Shown: piece by piece, positions 1 to 13,400 of the stretch | Layout: the number at the start of each line of letters is the position of its first letter | Position numbering within the stretch: the stretch's first letter is position 1 | Assembly: GCA_963680875.1 (NCBI GenBank) | Contig: OY804577.1 | Span: 108,263,906 to 108,327,905 of the forward strand | Source of the DNA: Bathymodiolus brooksi | Lineage: Eukaryota; Mollusca; Bivalvia; Mytilida; Modiolidae | Direction of reading: 5' to 3' | Length of the DNA stretch: 64,000 bases | Translations under genes and position numbers: made by a program | Notes under the pieces: generated by a model | Databases searched by the model: none | What the model saw: only the letters and a program-made list of their open reading frames with translations | What the model was told of the DNA's origin: nothing

Positions 1-307
1 AAATTACTGTTGTTTAATTATTCAATTATTTATTACATGTATTTTTTCAGTTTTTGCATGTGGATTTTTTTTCGTTGTTTTCTTAAAGTTTACCCCTTGC
101 TAACGATGAGATAAACAACATATATTCATATTCAAATATGCAACAAATTATGGCTTCTATTATTATAAGAAAGACTGTCGAGATAAAAAAAAAAAAAGAA
201 AAGACATTTCAAACCAAAGTGACCAATCTGGCAAAAAGTAAACAGTATACTGCAGAACACAGTACACTCGTCGTGCAAATTTACATGTTAAATTTCTATT
301 TTAAGAC
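1..307. other. AT-rich intergenic DNA, no gene seen
   Basis: No coding exon, RNA gene or recognisable element is visible here. It is AT-rich with short homopolymer runs. Confidence 0.6.
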
Positions 308-348
308 TTAGGAACCGACCATATAAGGCAACAACCATTTTCTTATCT

Positions 349-387
<39 letters not shown>

Positions 388-1035
388 TGGGATTTTTTTG
401 AAAAAAATATATTAATGCTCTAGCTGACCGAAAAAAAATTAGATTTGGCATTGTAGCTGAAAAACAATTTATGCTGTCACCGGCTAGAAAAAAAAATATT
501 GCGCTGCTGAATTTGAGTAGTCAATGTATTGTTTTTGTGGAAAAATATATTTCTGTTCCACATGATGGGAAACAAATGTTTTGCTTTCCTTCTCATGAGA
601 AAAAAACATTTTAACTGAGGAAGGTTCTGAAATTTTTTTTACAAGCACAATGAAAATCCCAGCCCCCCCCCCCCCCCCCCCCCCCCCCATAAGAAAATGG
701 GTGTTGCCTAGTTTGAAGTGGGGAGTAGACATGCACATAGGAAGGGGCTGCAAGGAGTGCGAGCGCCCCCTCCCCCTTAATTTTGGCAAGAAGTAAAAAA
801 AGAATCAAGTTCGGACACAATACTTGGGAATTTTACGTCTATATGAACTGAAAACCTAACCAGCGTGAAATGGCAAGTAAGTTATATTTGTTTCTAACAT
901 ATACCCAGCCAAAGTAATAAAAATTAATTACTTTTAATTATATTTATATAATATATATATAATTACTTTTTTCTTCCAAGCTTCCAAATCGGGAAAATTT
1001 GCCTCCCCCTTCAAGTTAAAAGGTTGGTCCCTAAG
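308..1035. mobile_element. PIF/Harbinger-like MITE with poly-G and poly-C arms
   Basis: The ends read TTA-GGAACCGACCATATAA and, inverted, TTA-GGGACCAACCTTTTAA. They match the terminal repeats of a cleaner copy at 55420-55646 that has a TTA target duplication. Inside, a G run (349-385, 37 nt) and a C run (663-688, 26 nt) are preceded and followed by inverted copies of a motif close to GCAACACCCATTTTCTTAT, so a second inverted repeat is nested in the first. No transposase is encoded, so it would be non-autonomous. Two ORFs on the minus strand across the C run are poly-Gly/Pro artefacts. The PIF/Harbinger assignment rests on the 3-bp TTA duplication and the GGG start of the termini only. Confidence 0.5.
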
Positions 1036-1260
1036 TCTTACACAAAATGGTGTGGGGTGTTCTTCCGGGGCCACTGAACCCTGACACCTTTACACTGATT
1101 ATGATGCCAATTTTAGACCCCATCTCAGACTGTTGTCTAACTTAAGCCTCTATCTTTTTCTACGCTTAAATGACACTTTCTCTATTTTTTTCATTTAATT
1201 TTTGTCTTGTCTTTCTCCAAGAAATTGTTTCGTTAAAATAGATTTTATTTCATTTTGTAA

Positions 1261-1345
1261 TATACCGTTTCGTTTCGCATCGATTTCGTTTCGTTTCGGT
1301 GAATTTCGTTTCATTTCGTTTCGGTATATTTCGTTTCGCAATTTA
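1261..1345. repeat. TTTCG-rich low-complexity repeat
   Basis: An irregular array of TTTCGTTTCG and TTTCGGTGAA-like words. The surrounding 1036-1450 shows no gene. Confidence 0.7.
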
Positions 1346-1451
1346 CAGGTACCCAAATTGAATGATAGTTGTTAAAAGTGAAATCTATATATACCATCAA
1401 ATATCATTTATACTTCATTTATTTTTAATATCCTACATATAATTATCAGGG

Positions 1452-1776
1452 CGAACGGACCCGGAACCACAGGCACTTGTTTCTATCCATGGGAAGATCC
1501 GACTATCAATGCATTGATACACAGGGGCTCACATTTATATTTTCACATCACCAGGTATGTATTAATACATAAATACATACCTGGTGATGTGAAAATTAAC
1601 TGCGAGCCCCTGTCCTGTGCATTGATAGTCTCCGACTATCTTCCCATGGATAGAAACAAGTGCTTGTGTTCTACATCCAAGGATGAAGATACAGACAAAA
1701 AATTCCTTCGAAAGCATAATCTCAACGAAATTAGGGTGTTGTCATTTGTGTATGTTAATGGTTCCGGGTCCGTTCA
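1452..1776. mobile_element. Fold-back (long inverted repeat) element, fullest copy
   Basis: The 16-mer GAACGGACCCGGAACC (1453-1468) recurs inverted at 1760-1775. Inside it an almost complete palindrome spans about 1480-1665, centred on GTATGTATTAATACAT. The arms contain TTTCTATCCATGGGAAGAT and its complement. It would form a hairpin of roughly 90 bp per arm. The 89-aa ORF through it (1514-1783) reads the palindrome and has no recognisable domain. Shortened copies, lacking part of the left arm, lie at 3061 and 5279. It looks like a fold-back or MITE-type element; the family is not identified. Confidence 0.6.
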
Positions 1777-2128
1777 CGGATAGAAACAAGTACCTGTGAT
1801 GTAGAAACTGACCGAAAATTTCTTCGGAATCCTAATCTCAACGAGATTAGTAAAATTTATTCTTCCTTTTCTTCCAAAAGACTACATTTCGCATAATATC
1901 TCTGGTGAACGACTACTTACTTTCCAATAAGCCCCAAATTCACAGTGAAACAAATCACCGAATTTTCGGTGACTTCCCTTCAGAATTCACCGAAAATCAT
2001 TCACTTTCACTTTCGATTTCGTGGTCTAAAATGTAATAACCAAAATCAATGATGGAATGATTACGATTTTTCCCGTATTAATAGGGACCGGCCATTATTT
2101 ATCTCCAGGGGGAGGGGGGCGGCAAAAT
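1777..2128. repeat. Non-coding flank of the repeated block, copy 1 (partial)
   Basis: This sequence recurs almost unchanged at about 3343-3690 and 5561-5910. It ends in a GGGACCGGCCATT stretch followed by G-rich DNA, which resembles one end of the MITE at 308-1035. No gene is seen. Confidence 0.6.
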
Positions 2129-2718
2129 GTTGACCACTGTTTAAACTTTCTTTTGTTTTGTTTATATTGGTAGAATTGTTGACCTTCACTGTTTAAACTT
2201 TCTTTTGTTTTGTTGATATTGGTTGAATTGTTGACCATCACTGTTTAAACTTTCTTTTGTTTTGTTGATATTGGTAGAATTGTTGACCATCACTGTTTAA
2301 ACTTTCTTTTGTTTTGTTGATATTGGTTGAATTGTTGATCTTCACTGTTTAAACTTTCTTTTGTTTTGTTTATATTGGTTGAATTGTTGACCTTCACTGT
2401 TTAAACTTTCTTTTGTTTTGTTGATATTGGTAGAATTGTTGACCATCACTGTTTAAACTTTCTTTTGTTTTGTTGATATTGGTAGAATTGTTGACCATCA
2501 CTGTTTAAACTTTCTTTTGTTTTGTTGATATTGGTTGAATTGTTGACGATCACTATTTAAACTTTCTTTTGTTTTGTTGATATTGGTAGAATTGTTGACC
2601 ATCACTGTTTAAACTTCGTTATGTTTTGTTGATATTGGTAGAATTGTTGACCATCACTGTTTAAACTTTCTTTTGTTTTGTTGATATTGGTTGAATTGTT
2701 GACTATCACTGTTTAAAC
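2129..2718. repeat. 52-bp minisatellite, block 1
   Basis: About 11 units built from the words GTTGATATTGGTAGAATTG, TTGACCATCACTG and TTTAAACTTTCTTTTGTTTT. It starts directly inside the repeated flank and ends at a GTTTAAAC, where a foreign fragment begins. Confidence 0.95.
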
Positions 2719-2836
2719 AAATCGCCGAATTTTCGGTGACTTCCCTTCAGAATTCACTGAAAATCATTCACTTTCACTTTCGATTTCGTGGTCTAAAATG
2801 TAATAACCAAAATCAATGATGGAATGATTACGATTT
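2719..2836. repeat. Displaced fragment of the repeated block inside the minisatellite
   Basis: About 118 bp matching 1950-2070, 3512-3630 and 5729-5848, set between two runs of the 52-bp minisatellite. Short identities occur at both joints: ACAAATCGCC at entry and GATTACGATTT at exit. Confidence 0.85.
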
Positions 2837-3060
2837 GTTGATATTGGTAGAATTGTTGACCATCACTGTTTAAACTTTCTTTTGTTTTGTTGATATTGGT
2901 TGAATTGTTGACGATCACTATTTAAACTTTCTTTTGTTTTGTTGATATTGGTAGAATTGTTGACCATCACTGTTTAAACTTCCTTATGTTTTGTTGATAT
3001 TGGTAGAATTGTTGACCATCACTGTTTAAACTTTCTTTTGTTTTGTTGATATTGGTTGAT
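2837..3060. repeat. 52-bp minisatellite, block 2
   Basis: About four units of the same 52-bp repeat. The last unit joins directly to the truncated fold-back element at 3061. Confidence 0.95.
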
Positions 3061-5278
3061 GTTTCTATCCATGGGAAGATCCGACTATCAATGCATTTAT
3101 ATTTTCACATCACCAGGTATGTATTAATACATAAATACATACCTGGTGATGTGAAAATTAACTGCGAGCCCCTGTCCTGTGCATTGATAGTCTCCGACTA
3201 TCTTCCCATGGATAGAAACAAGTGCTTGTGTTCTACATCCAAGGATGAAGATACAGACAAAAAATTCCTTCGAAAGCATAATCTCAACGAAATTAGGGTG
3301 TTGTCATTTGTGTATGTTAATGGTTCCGGGTCCGTTCACGGATAGAAACAAGTACCTGTGATGTAGAAACTGACCGAAAATTTCATCGGAATCCTAATCT
3401 CAACGAGATTAGTAAAATTTATTCTTCCTTTTCTTCCAAAAGACTACATTTCGCATAATATCTCTGGTGAACGACTACTTACTTACCAATAAGCCCCAAA
3501 TTCACAGTGAAACAAATCGCCGAATTTTCGGTGACTTCCCTTCAGAATTCACCGAAAATCATTCACTTTCACTTTCGATTTCGTGGTCTAAAATGTAATA
3601 ACCAAAATCAATGATGGAATGATTACGATTTTTCCCGTACTAATAGGGACCGGCCATTATTTATCTCCAGGGGGAGGGGGGCGGCAAAATGTAAATTTGG
3701 AATGAGTAAAGATAACTGACCCCCCTTTTTAAGTTGTGTTAACATTTTTACCCCCCCCCCCCTTTCTGAGTTTCAACTACTTGAAATCTGTTGACCCCCC
3801 CCCCCCCTTTCCTGATTATTGTTGAAAGGCTTCTAATTTCATATGTTGCTATAAATTCCTTTTAACAAGGATAGTAGCTCATGGGAAATGGAACTAAAGG
3901 TTCTTCTGTGTTCATGAAGGCAACCACAGCCACATCTAATGAAAAGGATACCAGGGTCGTAGCTACCCCAGTCCCCAAAATGAAGTGTACTTAAATCAGT
4001 TTAAAAGTCTGGTGGAGGGTCACGAAGTGATCCTTCCCTTCCCCACCTCGCAGAGGTGGTCTTACGGCAGGGGGTCTGGGGTCCTCTTAAGGCCCCCAGA
4101 AGCTCTGGGGTAAATGGTGCAAAATCCTGCATTCTTGCAATTTCCTGGCACTAAAAATGATCACACGGAAACCCAATTTTCATGAGCAACAAGTCAACTT
4201 TTGAACATAAATTTTGAGAAATAAAATATTAAGTAGAGCAATATAATACAAATATGTAGTTGACTTAGAAATTTTATTTTGTCAAATGTGTAGTGGGTTA
4301 AGCTTGATTTGGAATCGATTACAATTAACATATGGGCCAAAGAATCTACACGGTACACAGTAGACTCTATCTTGAGTTTTTGAATATTTCATCCAAGTGT
4401 GTTCAAGAAACCATTTAGCCTTTGCTCTCCTTGTAGAATTCGAGATTACCCTGAAAAAAAATATTACCGGTAGCTAGTCTTCACTATTTTTACGCAAATT
4501 TTATTTCAAAGGAACATTTCTGTCAATGGTATGCTAATGTATAAACATCATAAACTGTAATCTCAATCAATTGGAAACGATGTCGATGTGCACCGGCTGT
4601 ACAAACTGGAAAATGCAAATTCCATCCGCGTTAAACCAATACTTTTTTTCGTATTCCGGTTCGTTCCATATGATACGTATCCAGGTTACCAGAAGATTTT
4701 AAAAGTTTACTAAAAGTAAACTAACATCACTGTTTAAACTTTCATATGTTTTGTTTATATTGGTGAATTGTTGACCATCACTGTTTAAACTTTCTTTTGT
4801 TTTGTTTATATTGGTTGAATTGTTGACCACTGTTTAAACTTTCTTTTGTTTTGTTTATATTGGTAGAATTGTTGACCATCACTGTTTAAACTTTCTTTTG
4901 TTTTGTTTATATTGGTAGAATTGTTGACCATCACTGTTTAAACTTTCTTTTGTTTTGTTGATATTGGTAGAATTGTTGACCATCACTGTTTAAACTTTCT
5001 TTTGTTTTGTTTATATTGGTTGAATTGTTGACCACTGTTTAAACTTTCTTTTGTTTTGTTTATATTGGTAGAATTGTTGACCATCACTGTTTAAACTTTC
5101 TTTTGTTTTGTTTATATTGGTAGAATTGTTGACCATCACTGTTTAAACTTTCTTTTGTTTTGTTGATATTGGTAGAATTGTTGACCATCACTGTTTAAAC
5201 TTTCTTTTGTTTTGTTTATATTGGTTGAATTGTTGACCACTGTTTAAACTTTCTTTTGTTTTGTTGATATTGGTTGAT
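3061..5278. repeat. 2,218-bp tandem duplication, copy 1
   Basis: In order: a shortened fold-back element, the non-coding flank, C-rich tracts, about 1 kb of unrecognised sequence, and a 52-bp minisatellite block from about 4727. The same order follows immediately at 5279. Visible differences are few: poly-C lengths, one base each near 3384 and 3642, and GAGGTGG at about 4046 versus GAGATGG in copy 2. The 100-aa ORF at 3043-3345 reads minisatellite plus palindrome and is not a convincing gene. Confidence 0.9.
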
Positions 5279-7496
5279 GTTTCTATCCATGGGAAGATCC
5301 GACTATCAATGCATTTATATTTTCACATCACCAGGTATGTATTAATACATAAATACATACCTGGTGATGTGAAAATTAACTGCGAGCCCCTGTCCTGTGC
5401 ATTGATAGTCTCCGACTATCTTCCCATGGATAGAAACAAGTGCTTGTGTTCTACATCCAAGGATGAAGATACAGACAAAAAATTCCTTCGAAAGCATAAT
5501 CTCAACGAAATTAGGGTGTTGTCATTTGTGTATGTTAATGGTTCCGGGTCCGTTCACGGATAGAAACAAGTACCTGTGATGTAGAAACTGACCGAAAATT
5601 TCTTCGGAATCCTAATCTCAACGAGATTAGTAAAATTTATTCTTCCTTTTCTTCCAAAAGACTACATTTCGCATAATATCTCTGGTGAACGACTACTTAC
5701 TTACCAATAAGCCCCAAATTCACAGTGAAACAAATCGCCGAATTTTCGGTGACTTCCCTTCAGAATTCACCGAAAATCATTCACTTTCACTTTCGATTTC
5801 GTGGTCTAAAATGTAATAACCAAAATCAATGATGGAATGATTACGATTTTTCCCGTATTAATAGGGACCGGCCATTATTTATCTCCAGGGGGAGGGGGGC
5901 GGCAAAATGTAAATTTGGAATGAGTAAAGATAACTGACCCCCCTTTTTAAGTTGTGTTAACATTTTTACCCCCCCCCCTTTCTGAGTTTCAACTACTTGA
6001 AATCTGTTGACCCCCCCCCCCCTTTCCTGATTATTGTTGAAAGGCTTCTAATTTCATATGTTGCTATAAATTCCTTTTAACAAGGATAGTAGCTCATGGG
6101 AAATGGAACTAAAGGTTCTTCTGTGTTCATGAAGGCAACCACAGCCACATCTAATGAAAAGGATACCAGGGTCGTAGCTACCCCAGTCCCCAAAATGAAG
6201 TGTACTTAAATCAGTTTAAAAGTCTGGTGGAGGGTCACGAAGTGATCCTTCCCTTCCCCACCTCGCAGAGATGGTCTTACGGCAGGGGGTCTGGGGTCCT
6301 CTTAAGGCCCCCAGAAGCTCTGGGGTAAATGGTGCAAAATCCTGCATTCTTGCAATTTCCTGGCACTAAAAATGATCACACGGAAACCCAATTTTCATGA
6401 GCAACAAGTCAACTTTTGAACATAAATTTTGAGAAATAAAATATTAAGTAGAGCAATATAATACAAATATGTAGTTGACTTAGAAATTTTATTTTGTCAA
6501 ATGTGTAGTGGGTTAAGCTTGATTTGGAATCGATTACAATTAACATATGGGCCAAAGAATCTACACGGTACACAGTAGACTCTATCTTGAGTTTTTGAAT
6601 ATTTCATCCAAGTGTGTTCAAGAAACCATTTAGCCTTTGCTCTCCTTGTAGAATTCGAGATTACCCTGAAAAAAAATATTACCGGTAGCTAGTCTTCACT
6701 ATTTTTACGCAAATTTTATTTCAAAGGAACATTTCTGTCAATGGTATGCTAATGTATAAACATCATAAACTGTAATCTCAATCAATTGGAAACGATGTCG
6801 ATGTGCACCGGCTGTACAAACTGGAAAATGCAAATTCCATCCGCGTTAAACCAATACTTTTTTTCGTATTCCGGTTCGTTCCATATGATACGTATCCAGG
6901 TTACCAGAAGATTTTAAAAGTTTACTAAAAGTAAACTAACATCACTGTTTAAACTTTCATATGTTTTGTTTATATTGGTGAATTGTTGACCATCACTGTT
7001 TAAACTTTCTTTTGTTTTGTTTATATTGGTTGAATTGTTGACCACTGTTTAAACTTTCTTTTGTTTTGTTTATATTGGTAGAATTGTTGACCATCACTGT
7101 TTAAACTTTCTTTTGTTTTGTTTATATTGGTAGAATTGTTGACCATCACTGTTTAAACTTTCTTTTGTTTTGTTGATATTGGTAGAATTGTTGACCATCA
7201 CTGTTTAAACTTTCTTTTGTTTTGTTTATATTGGTTGAATTGTTGACCACTGTTTAAACTTTCTTTTGTTTTGTTTATATTGGTAGAATTGTTGACCATC
7301 ACTGTTTAAACTTTCTTTTGTTTTGTTTATATTGGTAGAATTGTTGACCATCACTGTTTAAACTTTCTTTTGTTTTGTTGATATTGGTAGAATTGTTGAC
7401 CATCACTGTTTAAACTTTCTTTTGTTTTGTTTATATTGGTTGAATTGTTGACCACTGTTTAAACTTTCTTTTGTTTTGTTTATATTGGTAGAATTG
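5279..7496. repeat. 2,218-bp tandem duplication, copy 2
   Basis: Second copy of the block at 3061-5278. Its minisatellite part, from about 6943, runs on into the giant array. Its 100-aa ORF (5261-5563) is identical to that of copy 1, as expected from very recent duplication or from an assembly artefact. Confidence 0.88.
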
Positions 7497-10400
7497 TTGA
7501 CCTTCACTGTTTAAACTTTCTTTTGTTTTGTTGATATTGGTTGAATTGTTGACCATCACTGTTTAAACTTTCTTTTGTTTTGTTGATATTGGTAGAATTG
7601 TTGACCATCACTGTTTAAACTTTCTTTTGTTTTGTTGATATTGGTTGAATTGTTGATCTTCACTGTTTAAACTTTCTTTTGTTTTGTTTATATTGGTTGA
7701 ATTGTTGACCTTCACTGTTTAAACTTTCTTTTGTTTTGTTGATATTGGTAGAATTGTTGACCATCACTGTTTAAACTTTCTTTTGTTTTGTTGATATTGG
7801 TAGAATTGTTGACCATCACTGTTTAAACTTTCTTTTGTTTTGTTGATATTGGTTGAATTGTTGACGATCACTATTTAAACTTTCTTTTGTTTTGTTGATA
7901 TTGGTAGAATTGTTGACCATCACTGTTTAAACTTTCTTATGTTTTGTTGATATTGGTAGAATTGTTGACCATCACTGTTTAAACTTTCTTTTGTTTTGTT
8001 GATATTGGTTGAATTGTTGACCATCACTGTTTAAACTTTCTTTTGTTTTTTTGATATTGGTAGAATTGTTTACCTTCACTGTTTAAACTTTCTTTTGTTT
8101 TGGTGATATTGGTAGAATTGTTGACCATCACTACTAAAACTTTCTTTTGTTTTGTTTATATTGGTTGAATTGTTGACCATCACTGTTTAAACTTTCTTTT
8201 GTTTTGTTTATATTGGTAGAATTGTTGACCATCACTGTTTAAACTTTCTTTTGTTTTGTTGATATTGGTTGAATTGTTGACCTTCACTGTTTACACTTTC
8301 TTTTGTTTTGTTTATATTGGTAGAATTGTTGACTATCACTGTTTAAACTTTCTTTTGTTTTGTTGATATTGGTAGAATTGTTTACCATCACTGTTTAAAC
8401 TTTCTTTTGTTTTGGTGATATTGGTTGAATTGTTGACCTTCACTGTTTAAACTTTCTTTTGTTTTGTTGATATTGGTTGAATTGTTGACCTTCACTGTTT
8501 AAACTTTATTTATTTTGTTTTGTTTATATTGGTTGAATTGTTGACCTTCACTGTTTAAACTTTCTTTTGTTTTGTTGATATTGGTTGAATTGTTGACCAT
8601 CACTGTTTAAACTTTCTTTTGTTTTGGTGATATTGGTAGAATTGTTGACCATCACTGTTTAAACTTTCTTTATTTTTGCTTATATTGGCAGAATTGTTGA
8701 CCATCACTATTTAAACTTTCTTTTGTTTTGTTTATATTGGTAGAATTGTTGACCATCACTGTTTAAACTTTCTTTGTTTTGTTGATATTGGTAGAATTGT
8801 TGACCATCACTGTTTAAACGTTCTTTTGTTTTGTTGATATTGGCAGAATTGTTGACCATCACTGTTTAAACTTTCTTTTGTTTTGTTTATATTGGTTGAA
8901 TTGTTGACCATCACTGCTTAAACTTTCTTTTGTTTTGTTGATATTGGTGGAATTGTTGACCATCACTGTTTAAACTTTCTTTTGTTTTGTTGATATTGGT
9001 TGAATTGTTGACCATCACTGTTTAAACTTTCTTTTGTTTTGTTTATATTGGTAGAATTGTTGACCATCACTGTTTAAAATTTCTTTTGTTTTGTTTATAT
9101 TGGTTGAATTGTTGACCATCACTGTTTAAACTTTCTTTTGTTTTGTTGATATTGGTAGAATTGTTGACCATCACTGTTTAAACTTTCTTTTGTTTTGTTT
9201 ATATTGGTTGAATAGTTGACCATCACTGTTTAAACTGTTTTGTTTATATTGGTAGAATTGTTGACCATCACTGTTTAAACTTTCTTTTGTTTTGTTTATA
9301 TTGGTTGAATTGTTGACCATCACTGTTTAAATTTCTTTTGTTTTGTTTATATTGGTTGAATTGTTGACCATCACTGTTTAAAATTTCTTTTGTTTTGTTG
9401 ATATTGGTTGAATTGTTGACCATCACTGTTTAAACTTTCTTTTGTTTTGTTTATATTGGTAGAATTGTTGACCATCACTGTTTAAACATTCTTTTGTTTT
9501 GTTGATATTGGTGGAACTGTTGACCATCACTGTTTAAACTTTCTTTATTTTTGTTTATATTGGCAGAATTGTTGACCATCACTGTTTAAACTTTCTTTGT
9601 TTTGGTGATATTGGTAGAATTGTTGACCTTCACTGTTTAAACTTTCTTTTGTTTTGTTGATATTGGCAGAAATGTTGACCATCACTGTTTAAACTTTCTT
9701 TTGTTTTGTTTATATTGGTAGAATTGTTGACCATCACTGTTTAAGCTTTCTTTGTTTTGTTGATATTGGTAGAATTGTTGACCATCACTGTTTAAACTTT
9801 CTTTTGTTTTGTTGATATTGGTAGAATTGTTGACCATCACTGTTTAAACTTTCTTTTGTTTTGTTGATATTGGTTGAATTGTTGACCATCACTGTTTAAA
9901 CTTTCTTTTGTTTTGTTTATATTGGTTGAATTGTTGACCATCACTGTTTAAACTTTCTTTTGTTTTGTTGATATTGGTTGAATTATTGACCATCACTGTT
10001 TAAACTTTCTTTTGTTTTGTTGATATTGGTAGAATTGTTGATCATCACTGTTTAAACTTTCTTTTGTTTTGTTGATATTGGTAGAATTGTTGACCATCAC
10101 TGTTTAAACTTTCTTTTGTTTTGTTGATATTGGTGGAATTGTTGACCATCACAGTTTAAACTTTCTTTTGTTTTGTTGATATTGGTGGAATTGTTGACCA
10201 TCACTGTTTAAACTTTCTTTTGTTTTGTTTATATTGGTAGAATTGTTGACCATCACTGTTTAAACTTTCTTTTGCTTTGGTGATATTGGTAGAATTGTTG
10301 ACCTTCACTGTTTAAACTTTCTTTTGTTTTGTTGATATTGGTTGAATTGTTGACCATCACTGTTTAAACTTTCTTTTGTTTTGTTGATATTGGTTGAATT

Positions 10401-13400
10401 GTTGACCATCACTGTTTAAACTTTCTTTTGTTTTGTTGATATTGGTTGAAATGTTGACCTTCACTGTTTAAACTTTCTTTTGTTTTGTTTATATTGGTAG
10501 AATTGTTGACCATCACTGTTTAAACTTTCTTTTGTTTTGTTTATATTGGTTGAATTGTTGACCATCACTGTTTAAACTTTCTTTTGTTTTGTTTATATTG
10601 GTTGAATTGTTGACCATCACTGTTTAAAATTTCTTTTGTTTTGTTGATATTGGTTGAATTGTTGACCATCACTGTTTAAACTTTCTTTTGTTTTGTTTAT
10701 ATTGGTAGAATTGTTGACCATCACTGCTTAAACATTCTTTTGTTTTGTTGATATTGGTGGAACTGTTGACCATCACTGTTTAAACTTTCTTTGTTTTGGT
10801 GATATTGGTAGAATTGTTGACCTTCACTGTTTAAACTTTCTTTTGTTTTGTTGATATTGGCAGAAATGTTGACCATCACTGTTTAAACTTTCTTTTGTTT
10901 TGTTTATATTGGTAGAATTGTTGACCATCACTGTTTAAGCTTTCTTTGTTTTGTTGATATTGGTAGAATTGTTGACCATCACTGTTTAAACTTTCTTTTG
11001 TTTTGTTGATATTGGTAGAATTGTTGACCATCACTGTTTAAACTTTCTTTTGTTTTGTTGATATTGGTTGAATTGTTGACCATCACTGTTTAAACTTTCT
11101 TTTGTTTTGTTTATATTGGTTGAATTGTTGACCATCACTGTTTAAACTTTCTTTTGTTTTGTTGATATTGGTTGAATTATTGACCATCACTGTTTAAACT
11201 TTCTTTTGTTTTGTTGATATTGGTAGAATTGTTGATCATCACTGTTTAAACTTTCTTTTGTTTTGTTGATATTGGTAGAATTGTTGACCATCACTGTTTA
11301 AACTTTCTTTTGTTTTGTTGATATTGGTGGAATTGTTGACCATCACAGTTTAAACTTTCTTTTGTTTTGTTGATATTGGTGGAATTGTTGACCATCACTG
11401 TTTAAACTTTCTTTTGTTTTGTTTATATTGGTAGAATTGTTGACCATCACTGTTTAAACTTTCTTTTGCTTTGGTGATATTGGTAGAATTGTTGACCTTC
11501 ACTGTTTAAACTTTCTTTTGTTTTGTTGATATTGGTTGAATTGTTGACCATCACTGTTTAAACTTTCTTTTGTTTTGTTGATATTGGTTGAATTGTTGAC
11601 CATCACTGTTTAAACTTTCTTTTGTTTTGTTGATATTGGTTGAAATGTTGACCTTCACTGTTTAAACTTTCTTTTGTTTTGTTTATATTGGTAGAATTGT
11701 TGACCATCACTGTTTAAACTTTCTTTTGTTTTGTTTATATTGGTTGAATTGTTGACCATCACTGTTTAAACTTTCTTTTGTTTTGTTTATATTGGTTGAA
11801 TTGTTGACCATCACTGTTTAAAATTTCTTTTGTTTTGTTGATATTGGTTGAATTGTTGACCATCACTGTTTAAACTTTCTTTTGTTTTGTTTATATTGGT
11901 AGAATTGTTGACCATCACTGCTTAAACATTCTTTTGTTTTGTTGATATTGGTGGAACTGTTGACCATCACTGTTTAAACTTTCTTTATTTTTGTTTATAT
12001 TGGCAGAATTGTTGACCATCACTGTTTAAACTTTCTTTTGTTTTGGTGATATTGGTAGAATTGTTGACCTTCACTGTTTAAACTTTCTTTTGTTTTGTTG
12101 ATATTGGCAGAATTGTTGACCATCACTGTTTAAACTTTCTTTTGTTTTGTTTATATTGGTAGAATTGTTGACCATCACTGTTTAAACTTTCTTTGTTTTG
12201 TTGATATTGGTAGAATTGTTGACCATCACTGTTTAAACTTTCTTTTGTTTTGTTGATATTGGTAGAATTGTTGACCATCACTGTTTAAACTTTCTTTTGT
12301 TTTGTTGATATTGGTTGAATTGTTGACCTTCACTGTTTAAACTTTCTTTTGTTTTGTTTATATTGGTAGAATTGTTGACTATCACTGTTTAAACTTTCTT
12401 TTGTTTTGTTGATATTGGTAGAATTGTTTACCATCACTGTTTAAACTTTCTTTTGTTTTGGTGATATTGGTTGAATTGTTGACCTTCACTGTTTAAACTT
12501 TCTTTTGTTTTGTTGATATTGGTTGAATTGTTGACCTTCACTGTTTAAACTTTATTTATTTTGTTTTGTTTATATTGGTTGAATTGTTGACCTTCACTGT
12601 TTAAACTTTCTTTTGTTTTGTTGATATTGGTTGAATTGTTGACCATCACTGTTTAAACTTTCTTTTGTTTTGGTGATATTGGTAGAATTGTTGACCATCA
12701 CTGTTTAAACTTTCTTTATTTTTGCTTATATTGGCAGAATTGTTGACCATCACTATTTAAACTTTCTTTTGTTTTGTTTATATTGGTAGAATTGTTGACC
12801 ATCACTGTTTAAACTTTCTTTGTTTTGTTGATATTGGTAGAATTGTTGACCATCACTGTTTAAACGTTCTTTTGTTTTGTTGATATTGGCAGAATTGTTG
12901 ACCATCACTGTTTAAACTTTCTTTTGTTTTGTTTATATTGGTTGAATTGTTGACCATCACTGTTTAAACTTTCTTTTGTTTTGTTGATATTGGCAGAATT
13001 GTTGACCATCACTGTTTAAACTTTCTTTTGTTTTGTTGATATTGGTTGAATTGTTGACCATCACTGTTTAAACTTTCTTTTGTTTTGTTTATATTGGTAG
13101 AATTGTTGACCATCACTGTTTAAAATTTCTTTTGTTTTGTTTATATTGGTTGAATTGTTGACCATCACTGTTTAAACTTTCTTTTGTTTTGTTGATATTG
13201 GTAGAATTGTTGACCATCACTGTTTAAACTTTCTTTTGTTTTGTTTATATTGGTTGAATTGTTGACCATCACTGTTTAAACTGTTTTGTTTATATTGGTA
13301 GAATTGTTGACCATCACTGTTTAAACTTTCTTTTGTTTTGTTTATATTGGTTGAATTGTTGACCATCACTGTTTAAACTTTCTTTTGTTTTGTTTATATT

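Noticed and set aside
484..820. Minus-strand ORFs with poly-Gly
   Set aside because: They read through a 26-nt C run and overlap each other in two frames.
3043..5563. Two identical 100-aa plus-strand ORFs (and an 89-aa relative at 1514)
   Set aside because: They read a minisatellite end plus a palindromic fold-back element; no domain, and they are repeated only because the block is.
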